Assembly: GCA_032871835.1 (NCBI GenBank)
Contig: CM065295.1
Coordinates: 20,904,501 to 20,968,500, forward strand
Reading direction: 5' to 3'
DNA length: 64,000 bases
Origin: Dipteronia dyeriana
Lineage: Eukaryota; Streptophyta; Magnoliopsida; Sapindales; Sapindaceae
Shown: positions 34,550 to 44,280 of the stretch, one piece after another
Layout of the letters: each line of letters opens with the position of its first letter
Numbering within the stretch: the first letter of the stretch is position 1
Notes under the pieces: generated by a model
The model's input: only the letters and a program-made list of their open reading frames with translations
Told to the model about the DNA's origin: nothing
Database searches by the model: none
Program-made: the position numbers and the translations under genes

Positions 34550-35544
34550 ACACACATATATATATATATATATAAATATTTATCAATGCTTTACATATGA
34601 ACATTTAGATTCAATTGTTTGGATTAAGTCTGTATACACTTATAAGTGTTTATCCATAATCTATGATCTACATACAATGTACTGATGTATTTTATAACAG
34701 TACACACTGAGAGGAAAAAGACTATATATATATATATATATATATATACTCATCAGTTTGCACTTATAAATATATATCAGTGCATTGTATCTGGATCATT
34801 AGATTCAATTGTTTTAACTCATGACCAGTTTGATAATTGCTGTAACTTTTATAATAATCACCGTCTGTGCTGGATGAATAATCAACTATGAAGTTAATCA
34901 ACAATTGTTTGATTAATTGTACTTTTAAAACTACTGTATAACTCAAAAGCATCATATATATGTTTAGTAATTTCATTTTAAAAATGTTGAAATTAGTTAC
35001 GGTATATGACTAAAATAAGCATGATTTTAGAATATCATTTCACTTTTTTCATTAATTATATATATTAAATCAATATTTATGTAGAAATTTAAATTAGAAA
35101 AAAAAGTTCCATAAGAACAATAAAAATACTTTTAAAAGATTTTATAAATCAAATCAATATTTAATTGGAATATTTGATTTTAAGATGAATAAGATATATA
35201 AATGATTTTAATTTGATTTCATAAGGATCATAAGGATAATAATGATATTTTAAAATATTCATTAATACTGAAATAGATTATTCCATAATCACTTTTAAAA
35301 AGTAACCCCCACATACTTCTCAAATCACTATAAAAACTTATCAAATTATCAATGCATCACTTTTACAACTTTTACCAAACATCATTTTATGTCAAAACTA
35401 TAAAATAAGCTGATTTTAACCTCTTAAAAGCAATATCAAGCTGGCACTTAGTCTGCATGCATTTGTCAATGCTTATCCATAATCTATGACCCACATGCAA
35501 TACACTTATGTATTTTATATCAATGCGTACCGAGGAGAAAAAGA

Positions 35545-35591
<47 letters not shown>

Positions 35592-35875
35592 TTTCAAGTC
35601 AGTGCGCACTGATATAAATTTAACGTCAATGCTTCTACATAACAGTGGTCTATCAGTACGCATTGGGGAGAAAATGACTATATATATATAAAATGATTTT
35701 CCTATCGGTGCGTACTGATATAACATATACCAGTACGTTGCATGTGGACCATCGATTATAGAGAAGTTTTGACAAACACATACACTATGATCCACATCTA
35801 ACGCACTGACGAATTTATATCAGTGCACACTGATTTGAAATTATATATATATATATATATATATATAATCTCTCA
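34550..35875. repeat. Cluster of hairpin MITE fragments and (AT)n microsatellites
   Basis: Repeated words: CAGTxCxCACTGA-type ends next to (AT)n, ACATGxAATxxACTxATGTATTTTATATCA, and TGTCAATGCTTATCCATAATCTATGAxC (34640-34670, 35465-35495). A perfect palindrome TCAGTGCGCACTGA is at 35599-35612 and a near-palindrome ATCAGTGCACACTGAT at 35818-35833. (AT)n runs lie at about 34557-34574, 34722-34748, 35548-35588 and 35842-35867. Several related foldbacks appear nested or recombined. No gene. Confidence 0.6.
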
Positions 35876-35919
35876 TTTCCCCTTATTTTAACTCATTTTC
35901 CCTTATTAGTAAACCTCTA

Positions 35920-36823
35920 GTTTTCTAGGCCGGGGTTTTTTTTCCCCTTATTTAGCCGTGGATGAGAGAAATAAGTAAATGATTTATTGATAGTGAAAAA
36001 AGAGAGTAAAGTAATGGATTTATTTTACCAAAGATATTTCTAACTTGTTGTAGAATTTTAGTAATTTTGGAAAGATAATTTTGTTCAGAATCATTAATTT
36101 CCACCGGTGGGAATTAAAACAAAAATTTCAACCGGTGATAATTAAAGATTCCGTACAATTTTTTTTTTATGTAAGATCCCACATTAGAAAGTTACTTATA
36201 AATTAAAATGTCACTTATCCAATCATTTTTTTCCAATTGTTGTTCCCAATCCCATCTCTTAAATAATTGTATAAAAATATGTTTTAAATCAACTTAACGC
36301 TCAATGCTTTAGAGAAACATATTAGGTTAACAATAATACTACTTTATTCAAATTTGATATCCAAATAATATGGATCATTGATTTCTTTATATTATAATTG
36401 CATGATAAAATTTTAGGGATACTACATCAATTGAGCACCAAATTTGGATAAAATATCATTACTCCCTGATTAAATACAAGTTGGGTATTACCTCCTTACA
36501 ATAAATCATGAGATTATAACAACACTTAAAGATTTATACATTCAAGTTGAATTATATTCAAAACAATTGAGATTTTTAAAATATTAAAGCTAAAGTTACA
36601 TAAAATAGTAAATTTATAAGTTTTAAAAAATTGAGTTATTAATAGAAGTTATAAGAGGAGAAGCTACAGTGAAACTGCCGTTTGGGCACTGGGCTGCCGC
36701 TGATCTCTCTCTCTATATATATATTGAAAATTAAAAATATTTATGGTTATAATACTATTGATGTTTGCTTAAAAGAAATTATATTTAATTTATTCCATCC
36801 GACACCGTCTCATTTTGCCTCTC

Positions 36824-36896
<73 letters not shown>

Positions 36897-37060
36897 TTTT
36901 CTTAACGAAGCACACTAATATAATTTCTTTTATTAACCATTAGTTTTTTCAATTTTTTTCTTCTGTTTGTTTACGAAGAAAATTTATGCGGAGAGAGAAA
37001 CAATAGGAGAGCGAGTAGAGTAGAGGAAGATAGTTTTGGTTTGTGAGTGAGTGATTGATT
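35920..37060. repeat. Block repeat B (paralogue of A)
   Basis: Uninterrupted counterpart of 29057-29270 plus 32223-33130. It includes GAGAGAAATAAGTAAATGATTTATTGATAG, CAACCGGTGATAATTA, GATCCCACATTAGAAAGTTAC, CAAGTTGAATTATAT, GAAGCTACAGTGAAAC, then a (CA)n(TA)n microsatellite (about 36824-36890), ATTAACCATTAGTTTTTTCAA and GTGAGTGAGTGATTG. A third, shorter piece is at 59121-59480. Coding capacity was not found. Confidence 0.65.
36824..36890. repeat. Compound microsatellite (CA)n(TA)n
   Basis: About 13 CA repeats followed by about 20 TA repeats. The open frame across it encodes only HTHTHT/YIYIYI and is an artefact. Confidence 0.9.
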
Positions 37061-37099
37061 TCTCTGCCATTTAGATCGAGTTAATACCTCTAAACTGTT

Positions 37100-37575
37100 T
37101 TTGAAAAACTTGCAAACCTAACTCATTTAAAACAATATTGCTCTTGTAAAATTTTTATATTACTATCATATCTCAATAACAAAAACAACCCTAAATCAGA
37201 ACCTCTCGCCATTTTTACTCTCCACTTTGAAAAGCCCCAACCTCTCTCAAGCGTTAACTTATCTAAAAACCCAGTCAAAAATACCTAACCTCTGAAACCC
37301 TAACCTCTCTCAAAGTCACGTATTTCGAAGTCCCCAACAAATCTCTGTCTCAATAATCCCTAAATCGAAATCCTTAACCTCTAAAACCCTAACCTTACTC
37401 AAAGTTGAAACTGAAACAGGACGACGCAACGGAAGGACAGAGGCGACATAGCAACCAAGTTCTTTCGTCCAACATCTTCTACCCTATCATTGGTCACTTT
37501 TATTTTTATTTTTATTATAAGCAGACCCACACACACAGTGACAAATAAACAAACTCATATACTATAAATTACACC
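37100..37575 (+). promoter_or_regulatory. Upstream region of the 37576 reading frame
   Basis: Contains repeated AAACCCTAACCTCTCTCAAA-type words (37290-37310, 37385-37400) that include telo-box AAACCCTAA, and ACTATAAATTACACC at 37561-37575 immediately before the ATG, which is too close to be a working TATA. A promoter role is inferred only. Confidence 0.3.
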
Positions 37576-37794
37576 TTGAGAGAAATCAAGTTCAATTCAA
37601 TAGAGGCAAATATAGACGACAGAGGAAACGAACTCCAAAATCAAATCCCTAATCGTAAAATTAATGACAATAACAACACTAATCAGATCAAATCGTTTAA
37701 AGGGAAGTCATGCAAGGGATGTTTATACTATGCATCTGCTCTCAAATCCATTTCCCAAAATCCGGTTTGTGTTGGCATCCCCAAAACCCTCTAA
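37576..37794 (+). pseudogene. N-terminal fragment of a plant Cys-motif protein (uncharacterised family)
   Basis: A 72-residue frame with a hydrophilic Asn-rich start (IDDRGNELQNQI, NDNNNTNQ) and a conserved-looking end, SFKGKSCKGCLYYASALKS then NPVCVGIPKTL, closed by TAA. From memory this resembles the start of an uncharacterised plant family (CKGCLYY and CVGIP box) whose members normally run on for another 100 or more residues. No continuation was found in any frame to 39800, and no donor fits just after KTL. I therefore read it as a truncated copy or an exon whose stop is new. A small expressed peptide cannot be excluded. Confidence 0.45.
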
Positions 37795-37799
37795 CAATG

Positions 37800-39808
37800 T
37801 CTCCCTCTCAGCGCTTTTGTTTTTCATTTTTTTTTAGTCTTTGATTCATTTGATTGTTGGGTCTTTTGTTTAATTCGCTGCTCAATTCTTATCGATGATT
37901 CGATGTGGGTGTGTTGTGTTTTGCTGTTTTGTAAATGTTGATTGCTTTTCTTTAGTTTGGAGGGTGAAAGGTTGTTTCTTTTTGTTTTTGTTTTTTGGGT
38001 TGCTGAAGAATGGAGTCAGATGCTGGTCTTATTAATATGTGACATATTTTCTGTTCATAGTTCTTAAGAGATAGAGAGAAGAAAATTTTTAGTTTTTTTT
38101 TTCCTATTTTTCAGTTTGAAATTAGGTCTCTCTTGATAATTAATGGTCCTAAAAGGCTGGCTAGTGTGATTGTATTTTTGTGATCTGAATTTTCGATAAA
38201 CTTAAAGAAACTTCTTCACATGGTTTACAACTTGAGTTTCATGAAGATTGAATTTCATACTTTAAACATCTCATATTCATGTTTTGATATAGAAGTCTTA
38301 CTAACTTGTGGTAATGAAACTACTTTCATTGAAACTTTGGATTCTGTTGACAACATAATGATCCAGAATGGAGCTGTTATTCGTTATGATGATGCTTTAG
38401 GTAGTTGTTGCTGTTGTTTTCTTGAATTAGATTTTTATTTTTACAGAGAAAGTCCTTGATGATTTATTCGTGTTTATTTATTATTTATTATTGCTACCGT
38501 TTTCTTAGAGAAAGTCCTTAGCTATTTTTTTTGTAGTTTGAAAAATCATAAACTGATTAGAGCCCTACTTTTTTTTTTTAGTTTGAAAAATCCCTAAATT
38601 GAACTAAAAATCCTTAAAAATCCTAACATACATTCAGCTATGACTCTCTCCATTTGTCTGATTATTCAACATCTCATATCATACACCAACCCTGTTGTTA
38701 GTTCTCAACCCTTTGTATTTCAATACACATGCATTTTCTCTGTTCTTGTTACGAATTTGATATATATATATATAAGATACTAACAAATGAAACCATTAGA
38801 ATGTTTCAAGTAATTGGTCATTTAATCAAGCATATAACTTGTACGTCAATTAGTCAATCAATGTTGAATTGGGTTTTTGGATTTTCCACCAATAAAAATG
38901 GATTGTTGCATTTCTGTTCATAGTTTTTGTCTATGCTACTCGGTCAGTAAGATTATATTCGTATGATCGTATCTTTCTTCAAAGCATATTTGTGACTTGT
39001 TTTAGTTTTTATTTGCCTCCAGCTTTGATAAGATAGAGAATTATTGTTTGATGGGTAGTTGATAATTTTGATAAATGTTATATATATATATATATCATGT
39101 TTGAAATAGTAATGGTTACACATTGTTTACTGGCTGCCCCAGATTTTATCATTGTGGACCCAAAGTTGACATTTTAAGAAATTGCCTGAGCAGTCAAATA
39201 TCGATTTAGATTATTATTCTTCTTCAAAATGATGTGAAAAAATAGAGAGGAAAGACTATATATTGACTGTACACAGGTAAAAACCAGGAAAGTAATGCTT
39301 CTAGACGAAATTAGGATTGTGGAGGCACATACCAAGGAGTTTAAATAAAATGTATGGTTTATAAATTTTTGTAGTGTTATGGAGGGGGGTGATCAAAAAT
39401 ATAATTTTACATTGTTATTCTTTTCAAAATGGTGATTAAAATCGTATATTTCAGTTTCATGGAACTGAAATGGGTTTGTTTGTGTGATTTTTTGGTAAGT
39501 AGTGAAAGAAGTGTGAATTGGGTATGAGTTTCTATGGACTTTTTTTTGTTCTATTTTTGCAGGATTTATTTGGAGCGAGGCAGACAGAGAATAAAGAATT
39601 TATTCATTTCAAAATTGGATTGATTTGGTTAAGTTGGTTTCAAGTGTCTTTTTGAAGTCTAAAGTATAATTGAGCACCAAATTGTGGACTTAAATTGGCT
39701 GTATCTTCTTCCCCTTTTGTTGGATATGACTAGAATTTCTAATGGTTACCAAACAGGATTCACCAATGTGGAGACTTTCTGAAGACGTGGTGTTAGGTTT
39801 TAGGTTTG
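37800..39808. other. Intergenic DNA without a supported gene
   Basis: T-rich sequence, possibly the decayed remainder of the 37576 locus. An acceptor-like TTTTTGCAG lies at 39552-39560, but the reading frames behind it are short. Small (TA)n runs at about 38760-38774 and 39080-39096. Nothing else is recognised. Confidence 0.35.
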
Positions 39809-39809
39809 T

Positions 39810-39817
39810 GTTGGCAT
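39810..39817. repeat. 8-bp target duplication of the hAT element (left), GTTGGCAT
   Basis: GTTGGCAT here and GTTAGCAT at 40592-40599 differ by one base. Eight-base duplications are diagnostic of hAT transposition. Confidence 0.75.
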
Positions 39818-40140
39818 TAGTGGTGTAAATATGGAGCGGACCTGGATGGACCGGCCCGTTTGACCTACCAAGGAAGGCAGGCCGTGCTTAGTACCACCCG
39901 CCTGGGTGGCGTGCCGTGCCAGGCACGACCCACATCCATGGGCCGTGCCGGGCGTTAGATCGAGGCATGCCATACCAAACCGCTGGCACGGCGGGCCCAC
40001 TAAATTATTTAAAAAAAACTTTAAAAAAACATTTTATTTATAAAAATATATATATTTTAAAAATAAATGATTTTGTAGAGTATTGAACCATTTTCATAAC
40101 CCTTGTTTATATAAGTAAGTTTTCATTTGTCTTTCCTTCC

Positions 40141-40193
40141 TTTTTATATTGGTTAGACCTCTCTTCAGTGCTCTTATTTATTCGATGTGGGAT
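40141..40193 (-). promoter_or_regulatory. snRNA-type promoter, left arm (USE + TATA), leftward
   Basis: On the minus strand ATCCCACATCG (40193-40183) exactly matches the plant snRNA upstream sequence element RTCCCACATCG. A TATA-like AATATAAAAA (40150-40141) starts after a 32-nt gap. A decayed U1-like start (ACTTACTTATATAAACAAGGG) follows about 30 nt further. Spacing of this size is the Pol II class in plants; Pol III genes have about 10 bp less. Confidence 0.65.
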
Positions 40194-40229
40194 ACGAGAT
40201 TGAATAAAACTATGGAAATTCATTCTCAC

Positions 40230-40280
40230 ATCCCACATCGGATAAATAAGAGGAATGAATATAGGAATAACCTATATAAA
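40230..40280 (+). promoter_or_regulatory. snRNA-type promoter, right arm (USE + TATA), rightward
   Basis: ATCCCACATCG (40230-40240) is an exact USE. TATATAAA (40273-40280) follows after a 32-nt gap, and a U1-like 5' end begins 32 nt after the TATA start. This is the expected geometry of plant U1/U2-type snRNA genes. Activity is not shown. Confidence 0.7.
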
Positions 40281-40304
40281 AATGAGGAAAAAGTTAAGGA
40301 AAAC

Positions 40305-40328
40305 ATACTTACGTGGACAAGGGTTATG
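40305..40328 (+). pseudogene. U1 snRNA 5'-end-like fragment
   Basis: ATACTTACGTGGACAAGGG resembles the start of U1 snRNA (ATACTTACCTGGAC...), the part that pairs with 5' splice sites: the first eight bases are identical and TGGAC is kept after one change. Similarity fades after about 20 nt, so this is not a working U1 gene. Its placement relative to the TATA box makes chance less likely. It was probably captured with its promoter. Confidence 0.55.
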
Positions 40329-42359
40329 TGCCACATCATAATACTCTATGATGTTTGTACTCTATTATTAAAATTTTTAATATATATATATTTTTTTAAA
40401 ATGGGCCCGCCCGTTTGGCACGTCGGCCAGCACGGCACGGCCTGTTGGCACGGCACGCCAAGGCCGTGCCCACGTGCCGTGTCGGGCCTCTATTTTATTG
40501 GGCGTGCCGTGCCAGGCCCAACCCCGTTTTGGAAAATAGGCTCGGCGGGCCGTGCCAAAACAGGCTGGGCCGACCCACTTTTACAGCTTTAGTTAGCATC
40601 AATTCCATATCAAAACTATATTTTACTTGTATTGGTTTAGTTGTTTTAGTTGCTGATGATTCAAGTTTCAAAGAAGACATGACCACTATTCAAGCAAGTT
40701 CAAGTCTTCAAAGAGAAAAGTGCTTTATTATTCTACAAAAGGTATATCAAGACCTCTTTTCTCTTATAAGGCTTAGGCACATAGACACATTGCATCTATA
40801 TGTGTCCCTACATCGTTGTGCTCTTTGTATAATATATTCACACACTTGATATTGAATGCTCATGAATTGGTTTAGAATTGACAAGTTTTGGAAAATGCAT
40901 GTATGTAGGCTGTCTATGAAGTTTGCATTCTTGTGTGGAAGGTGTTTGTATGTTTATATGTTTGTATAACATGGATCTTGAACTTGATTTTAGTCTTAAA
41001 TTTTTCATGATTGAGTTCCAGACATTACGGTTACTCATGTATTTGATTTCGTGTTCTGAGTCAAGAGTATAAAACTTTCTAGTCATGTTGTATGCATTGT
41101 CTTCGTCTTCGTGTATTGAGTTGAATTCTTATTTCTTGGGTTGAGTTACATTGTAATCTATGTTCACGAGAGAGTCCCAGTTTGTAATTCATAAATGGAT
41201 TCGAATTCAGAGTTCGAAAGCCAGAGAACGGTGGAAGAACACGAGGGAAAGTTGCAATGGCCAAAAGGCCATCTTAGGGCACCTACCCGAAATGGCGCGT
41301 GACCATCTCAGGCTGGACACCTATGGTCACACACCATCTCGGGAGGCATTAAGTAAGGAGCCCATTTTGGTCTTTTCAGACATCTTTCTTCCCTCTCTTT
41401 TATAAACTCTTTCCCTATCATATTTCATTCGAAGAAGAGATTTGAAAAATAAGTGAAGAATTTTTTCTTAACATTTTCTCACCTTCCAAACACTCTATTT
41501 TCTTCATTTGAGCTCCGAATTGAGTCATCCAAAGTTGAGAGTGTTCATATATTATTCTTCTATCTTTTCTAAGAAGGTTTGAGGAGTTTTTGTTGCTGTT
41601 TTTGGAGGTTATTCTCACATAAACGGGAATTCTCACATAAACGGGACTGCACTATTTTTACTAAGGTATTGATTTTCTTCTTGAGTTTTGTTTCAAAATT
41701 TGATCATTTGTCTTGGGTTATCTTCTTCAATAAATGTATGTATATTGTGATTAATTTAATTTGAGTTTTGAACTCTTTTGAAGCTAAATCAATTTAAATT
41801 GAAATCTCACATGTTGAGTTATGTTTTGATTTTGCCTATGTTTTCACATGATTGAGATTGTATTGTGCTAGCTTTGCATATAAAACTATTTTGTGATCTT
41901 TGATTGATTGATTTATATGAAAAATAGTATATACATGTGTTAGGGTTATATTGATCAAATTTCATGATATAACACGTGTTTGTATTCTTAGAGCTATCCT
42001 TATATTTGAATGAATTCTATGAATATAACATGCTCTAGGATTTAAGCTAGAAATCTAAGTGACTTTGTCATTTGATTTTAAGTATGTTTTTGTGAATGTA
42101 ACTAAAACTTTGAATTTGAGCTAAGTGTACATATATTGTGATTCAAGTTTTAGATTCATGAGTGCATCTAGATTCTAAATGATTTTGAATATGTCACACA
42201 TGATCTAGATTTGTCATTCATGCATTTTTTACTAGACTATATTTGATTGTGGAAGTTCATGCATATGTCTAGTTTCCGTAGAATTTATTAATCATCATTT
42301 TCTATGTTGCGTGCTTGTTTACGTTTTGCATTCATGATCACATAGCCGCCTTGTGAAGA

Positions 42360-42565
42360 GGTTGGAAGTCTTATTCCTTTGAGTGATTCTTTGGATCGAG
42401 GGAAAGTCACATTCCTTAGAGTGGTTCTTTGGTTTGTGCATTGGAATTCATGTCTTAGAGTGATTCTTTGACTTGTGCATTGAAAGTCTCATTTGGAGAG
42501 TGAATCTTTAAGTTGAGGATTGGAAGTCACATTTTGGAAAGTGAATCTTTGATTTGTGCAAGGTG
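42360..42565. repeat. ~40-bp minisatellite, about five units
   Basis: Units follow the pattern TTGGAAGTCACATTxxxTAGAGTGATTCTTTGxxTTGTGCA with substitutions. The array is inside the LTR-like block, upstream of its ACGTAAAAA motif; short arrays of this kind occur in SIRE-type LTRs. Confidence 0.75.
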
Positions 42566-43052
42566 TCATCACTTTCTTTATGTAGGATATGAGGGTTGAT
42601 TTCTAGGTGAAGAGGTCACTTGAGAGATTGTACTCTTTTATCTACTAGTGGATTGTATTTGCCGATGGTTGTGGAATCAATCTGTGGATGTTTCCTCTTC
42701 GGAGGTTTACCACGTAAAAATCTTGTGTCAAATTCTCTCTATCTCCATCTCTCATATATGTATGTGTAATTGATATATTGTGTATAGTCATATTTGTGAT
42801 TGACTTCCTCATTATATATTGTTCGTGTATGTTAGAGTTAAATGAGATTGTATCACATATTGATTGTTAACTACATTGTTTTCAATTAATCAAGCACTCC
42901 ATTATCTAATTGATTGTGCTTATGTGATTAATAAAATTGTGATACAAGTTATCTAGTGGGACAAACTTAAGTTTTTTTTCAAGAGATTGAAAACTGTGTG
43001 CTAACATATTCACCCCCCTCTAGGTTAGCTTAAGACTAATTAACCGTGTTTG

Positions 43053-43965
43053 TATTTTCATATGGGACACGTTTGGGAGTATGAGATCAAGTTTGAGGGA
43101 GCTTTGAAGAGCTGAAGAACTGAAGAAATGAAAAACAGCCAAAACCACTATGAATTATGCCAGTGGTCCCATTCCTGTAGAAACCGCTGTGAGTTGCACT
43201 GTGGGAGGCACAACGGTGAGACAACGGTCGTGAGTCGTGACCTGGTTATGTGACGCATGATCGTGGTTTTTTGAACGGTCAATTTCAACATGGTTTAGGA
43301 AGTGGGTGGCCAATTACAACTTGAATCATAGTCAATCACAATCGCACGTTGAATCAAGAAATATTAATGGAAAGGGGAATAATATATTTCTAGAAGATCT
43401 TACATGAAAATAATTTCTCCTTTACAAGAAGTCTTATCATAAATAGGAAATAATATTTATGTGGTACAAGTAAATCTTGTATGTATAGAAGTAGGATTTC
43501 CTTTTGACTTAAACTCTTTGCAATTCATATAAATATACCATAATAGCTAGGCTATTATGTGGAGCAAATTTGATGAATATTAGAGAGATCTCAAGAGAGC
43601 ATTGGTTGTAATTGGGTTTAGGGTATTTCTTAAGAGAGAGAATCTTGAGTGAAGTTGTAACAATTTTATTCATAGTGGATTAATCTCTAGTCATCCTGAC
43701 GGTCGTGGTTTTTTTCTGATTTGGGTTTACACGTAAAATCGTTGTATTGTGTGTGATTGGATTCATTCTCTTCCCTCTTATTTATCTTTTTTGCTATTGA
43801 TTGTTTGTGTTCTATCCAGCAACGCTTCCGCGTAGTAACGTTTGTTTGCTAACACCTTTGTAGATACTTTGTTCTATCTGCACCTCTTAACATGTATGCT
43901 TTCTTTGTTTTTGTTTTTTTTGTTTCCTTTTTCAGTTTTTTACAAGTCTCTCTATCTTTTATGAG
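43053..43965. other. Possible second LTR-like block
   Basis: Contains a TATA-like CATATAAATATACCAT (about 43528-43543), GAGAGCATTGG, TTGAGTGAAGTTGTAAC and GGTTTACACGTAAAATCG (43726-43742), an arrangement like a plant LTR with R/U5. Ends, PBS and target duplications were not found, so it is only a candidate. Confidence 0.3.
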
Positions 43966-44109
43966 TAAAATGTGCTAAAATTAGATAAAACCATTTGTGT
44001 GATTATTAAAACGTATAGAATTGCAGCATTTGGAATTCCTGACTATGTTTGGAGTGATAACAGCGATAAGAATTTCAAAACAGAGTTTGAAATTCATAAC
44101 AGAGTCCTA

Positions 44110-44280
44110 ACATTGTTTGGATTTCCAAACGATATTGGGAGTTCCAAACGCTGTTGGAAATTCCAAGCTGCGTTAGGAATTCCCAACAACGTTAGGAATT
44201 TCAAACTGTGTTGGAAATTCCCAACAGCGTTATAAATTTCCAACAACATTGGGAATTTCCAACGACATTATGAATTCTGA
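44110..44280. repeat. ~19-20-bp tandem array of palindromic units (GTTGGGAATTCCCAAC type)
   Basis: About nine units, each with a core like TTGGAAATTCCAA, TTAGGAATTCCCAA or TTGGGAATTTCCAA separated by ACGCTG/CAACGT-like spacers. Every unit is itself a short dyad centred on AATT. Similar cores reappear at 45398-45450 (GACGTTGGGAATTCCC), separated by ~1.1 kb. Confidence 0.75.

Larger units (their letters stand above)
39818..40591. mobile_element. hAT-type non-autonomous foldback element with mirrored snRNA-type promoters
   Basis: 774 bp between near-identical 8-bp duplications. The ends are related inverted repeats (TAGTGGTGTAAATATGG left; inverse of right TAAAGCTGTAAAAGTGG). Both subterminal regions (39835-39990 and 40400-40570) are strikingly GC-rich with many copies of GGCACGGC/GCCGTGCC. 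The AT-rich core is itself an inverted repeat, with arms of about 40080-40195 and 40228-40345. Each arm contains a plant snRNA upstream sequence element and a TATA box 32 nt away. No transposase is encoded; open frames across the GC-rich parts are repeat by-products. Confidence 0.8.
39809..43047 (+). mobile_element. Candidate solo LTR (SIRE-like), interrupted near its 5' end by the hAT element
   Basis: TGTTGGCAT (39809-39817) then, after the hAT insertion, GTTAGCATCAATTCC... resembles the TGTTGGCATC start of SIRE-type Copia LTRs. Downstream come a TATA region (CTTTTATAAACTC, about 41397), a ~40-bp repeat array (42360-42565), TTTACCACGTAAAAATC (42709) and TATTCACCCCCCTCTAGGTTAG (43008), features typical of such LTRs near their 3' ends. 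GTTTG flanks both sides (39804-39808 and 43048-43052) and may be the target duplication. The 3' terminus is not a clean CA and no PBS or coding region follows, so limits are tentative. Confidence 0.45.

Noticed and set aside
36682..36918. 78-residue frame with HTHTHT and YIYIYI
   Set aside because: It is the translated (CA)n(TA)n microsatellite.
40305..40400. A functional U1 snRNA gene
   Set aside because: Only about the first 20 nt resemble U1; the stem-loop and Sm-site regions do not follow.
40149..40849. Overlapping 140-residue frames (RPARHGLLARHAK type)
   Set aside because: They are translations of the GGCACGGC repeats and snRNA-like core of the hAT-type element, and frames shift freely across the repeats.
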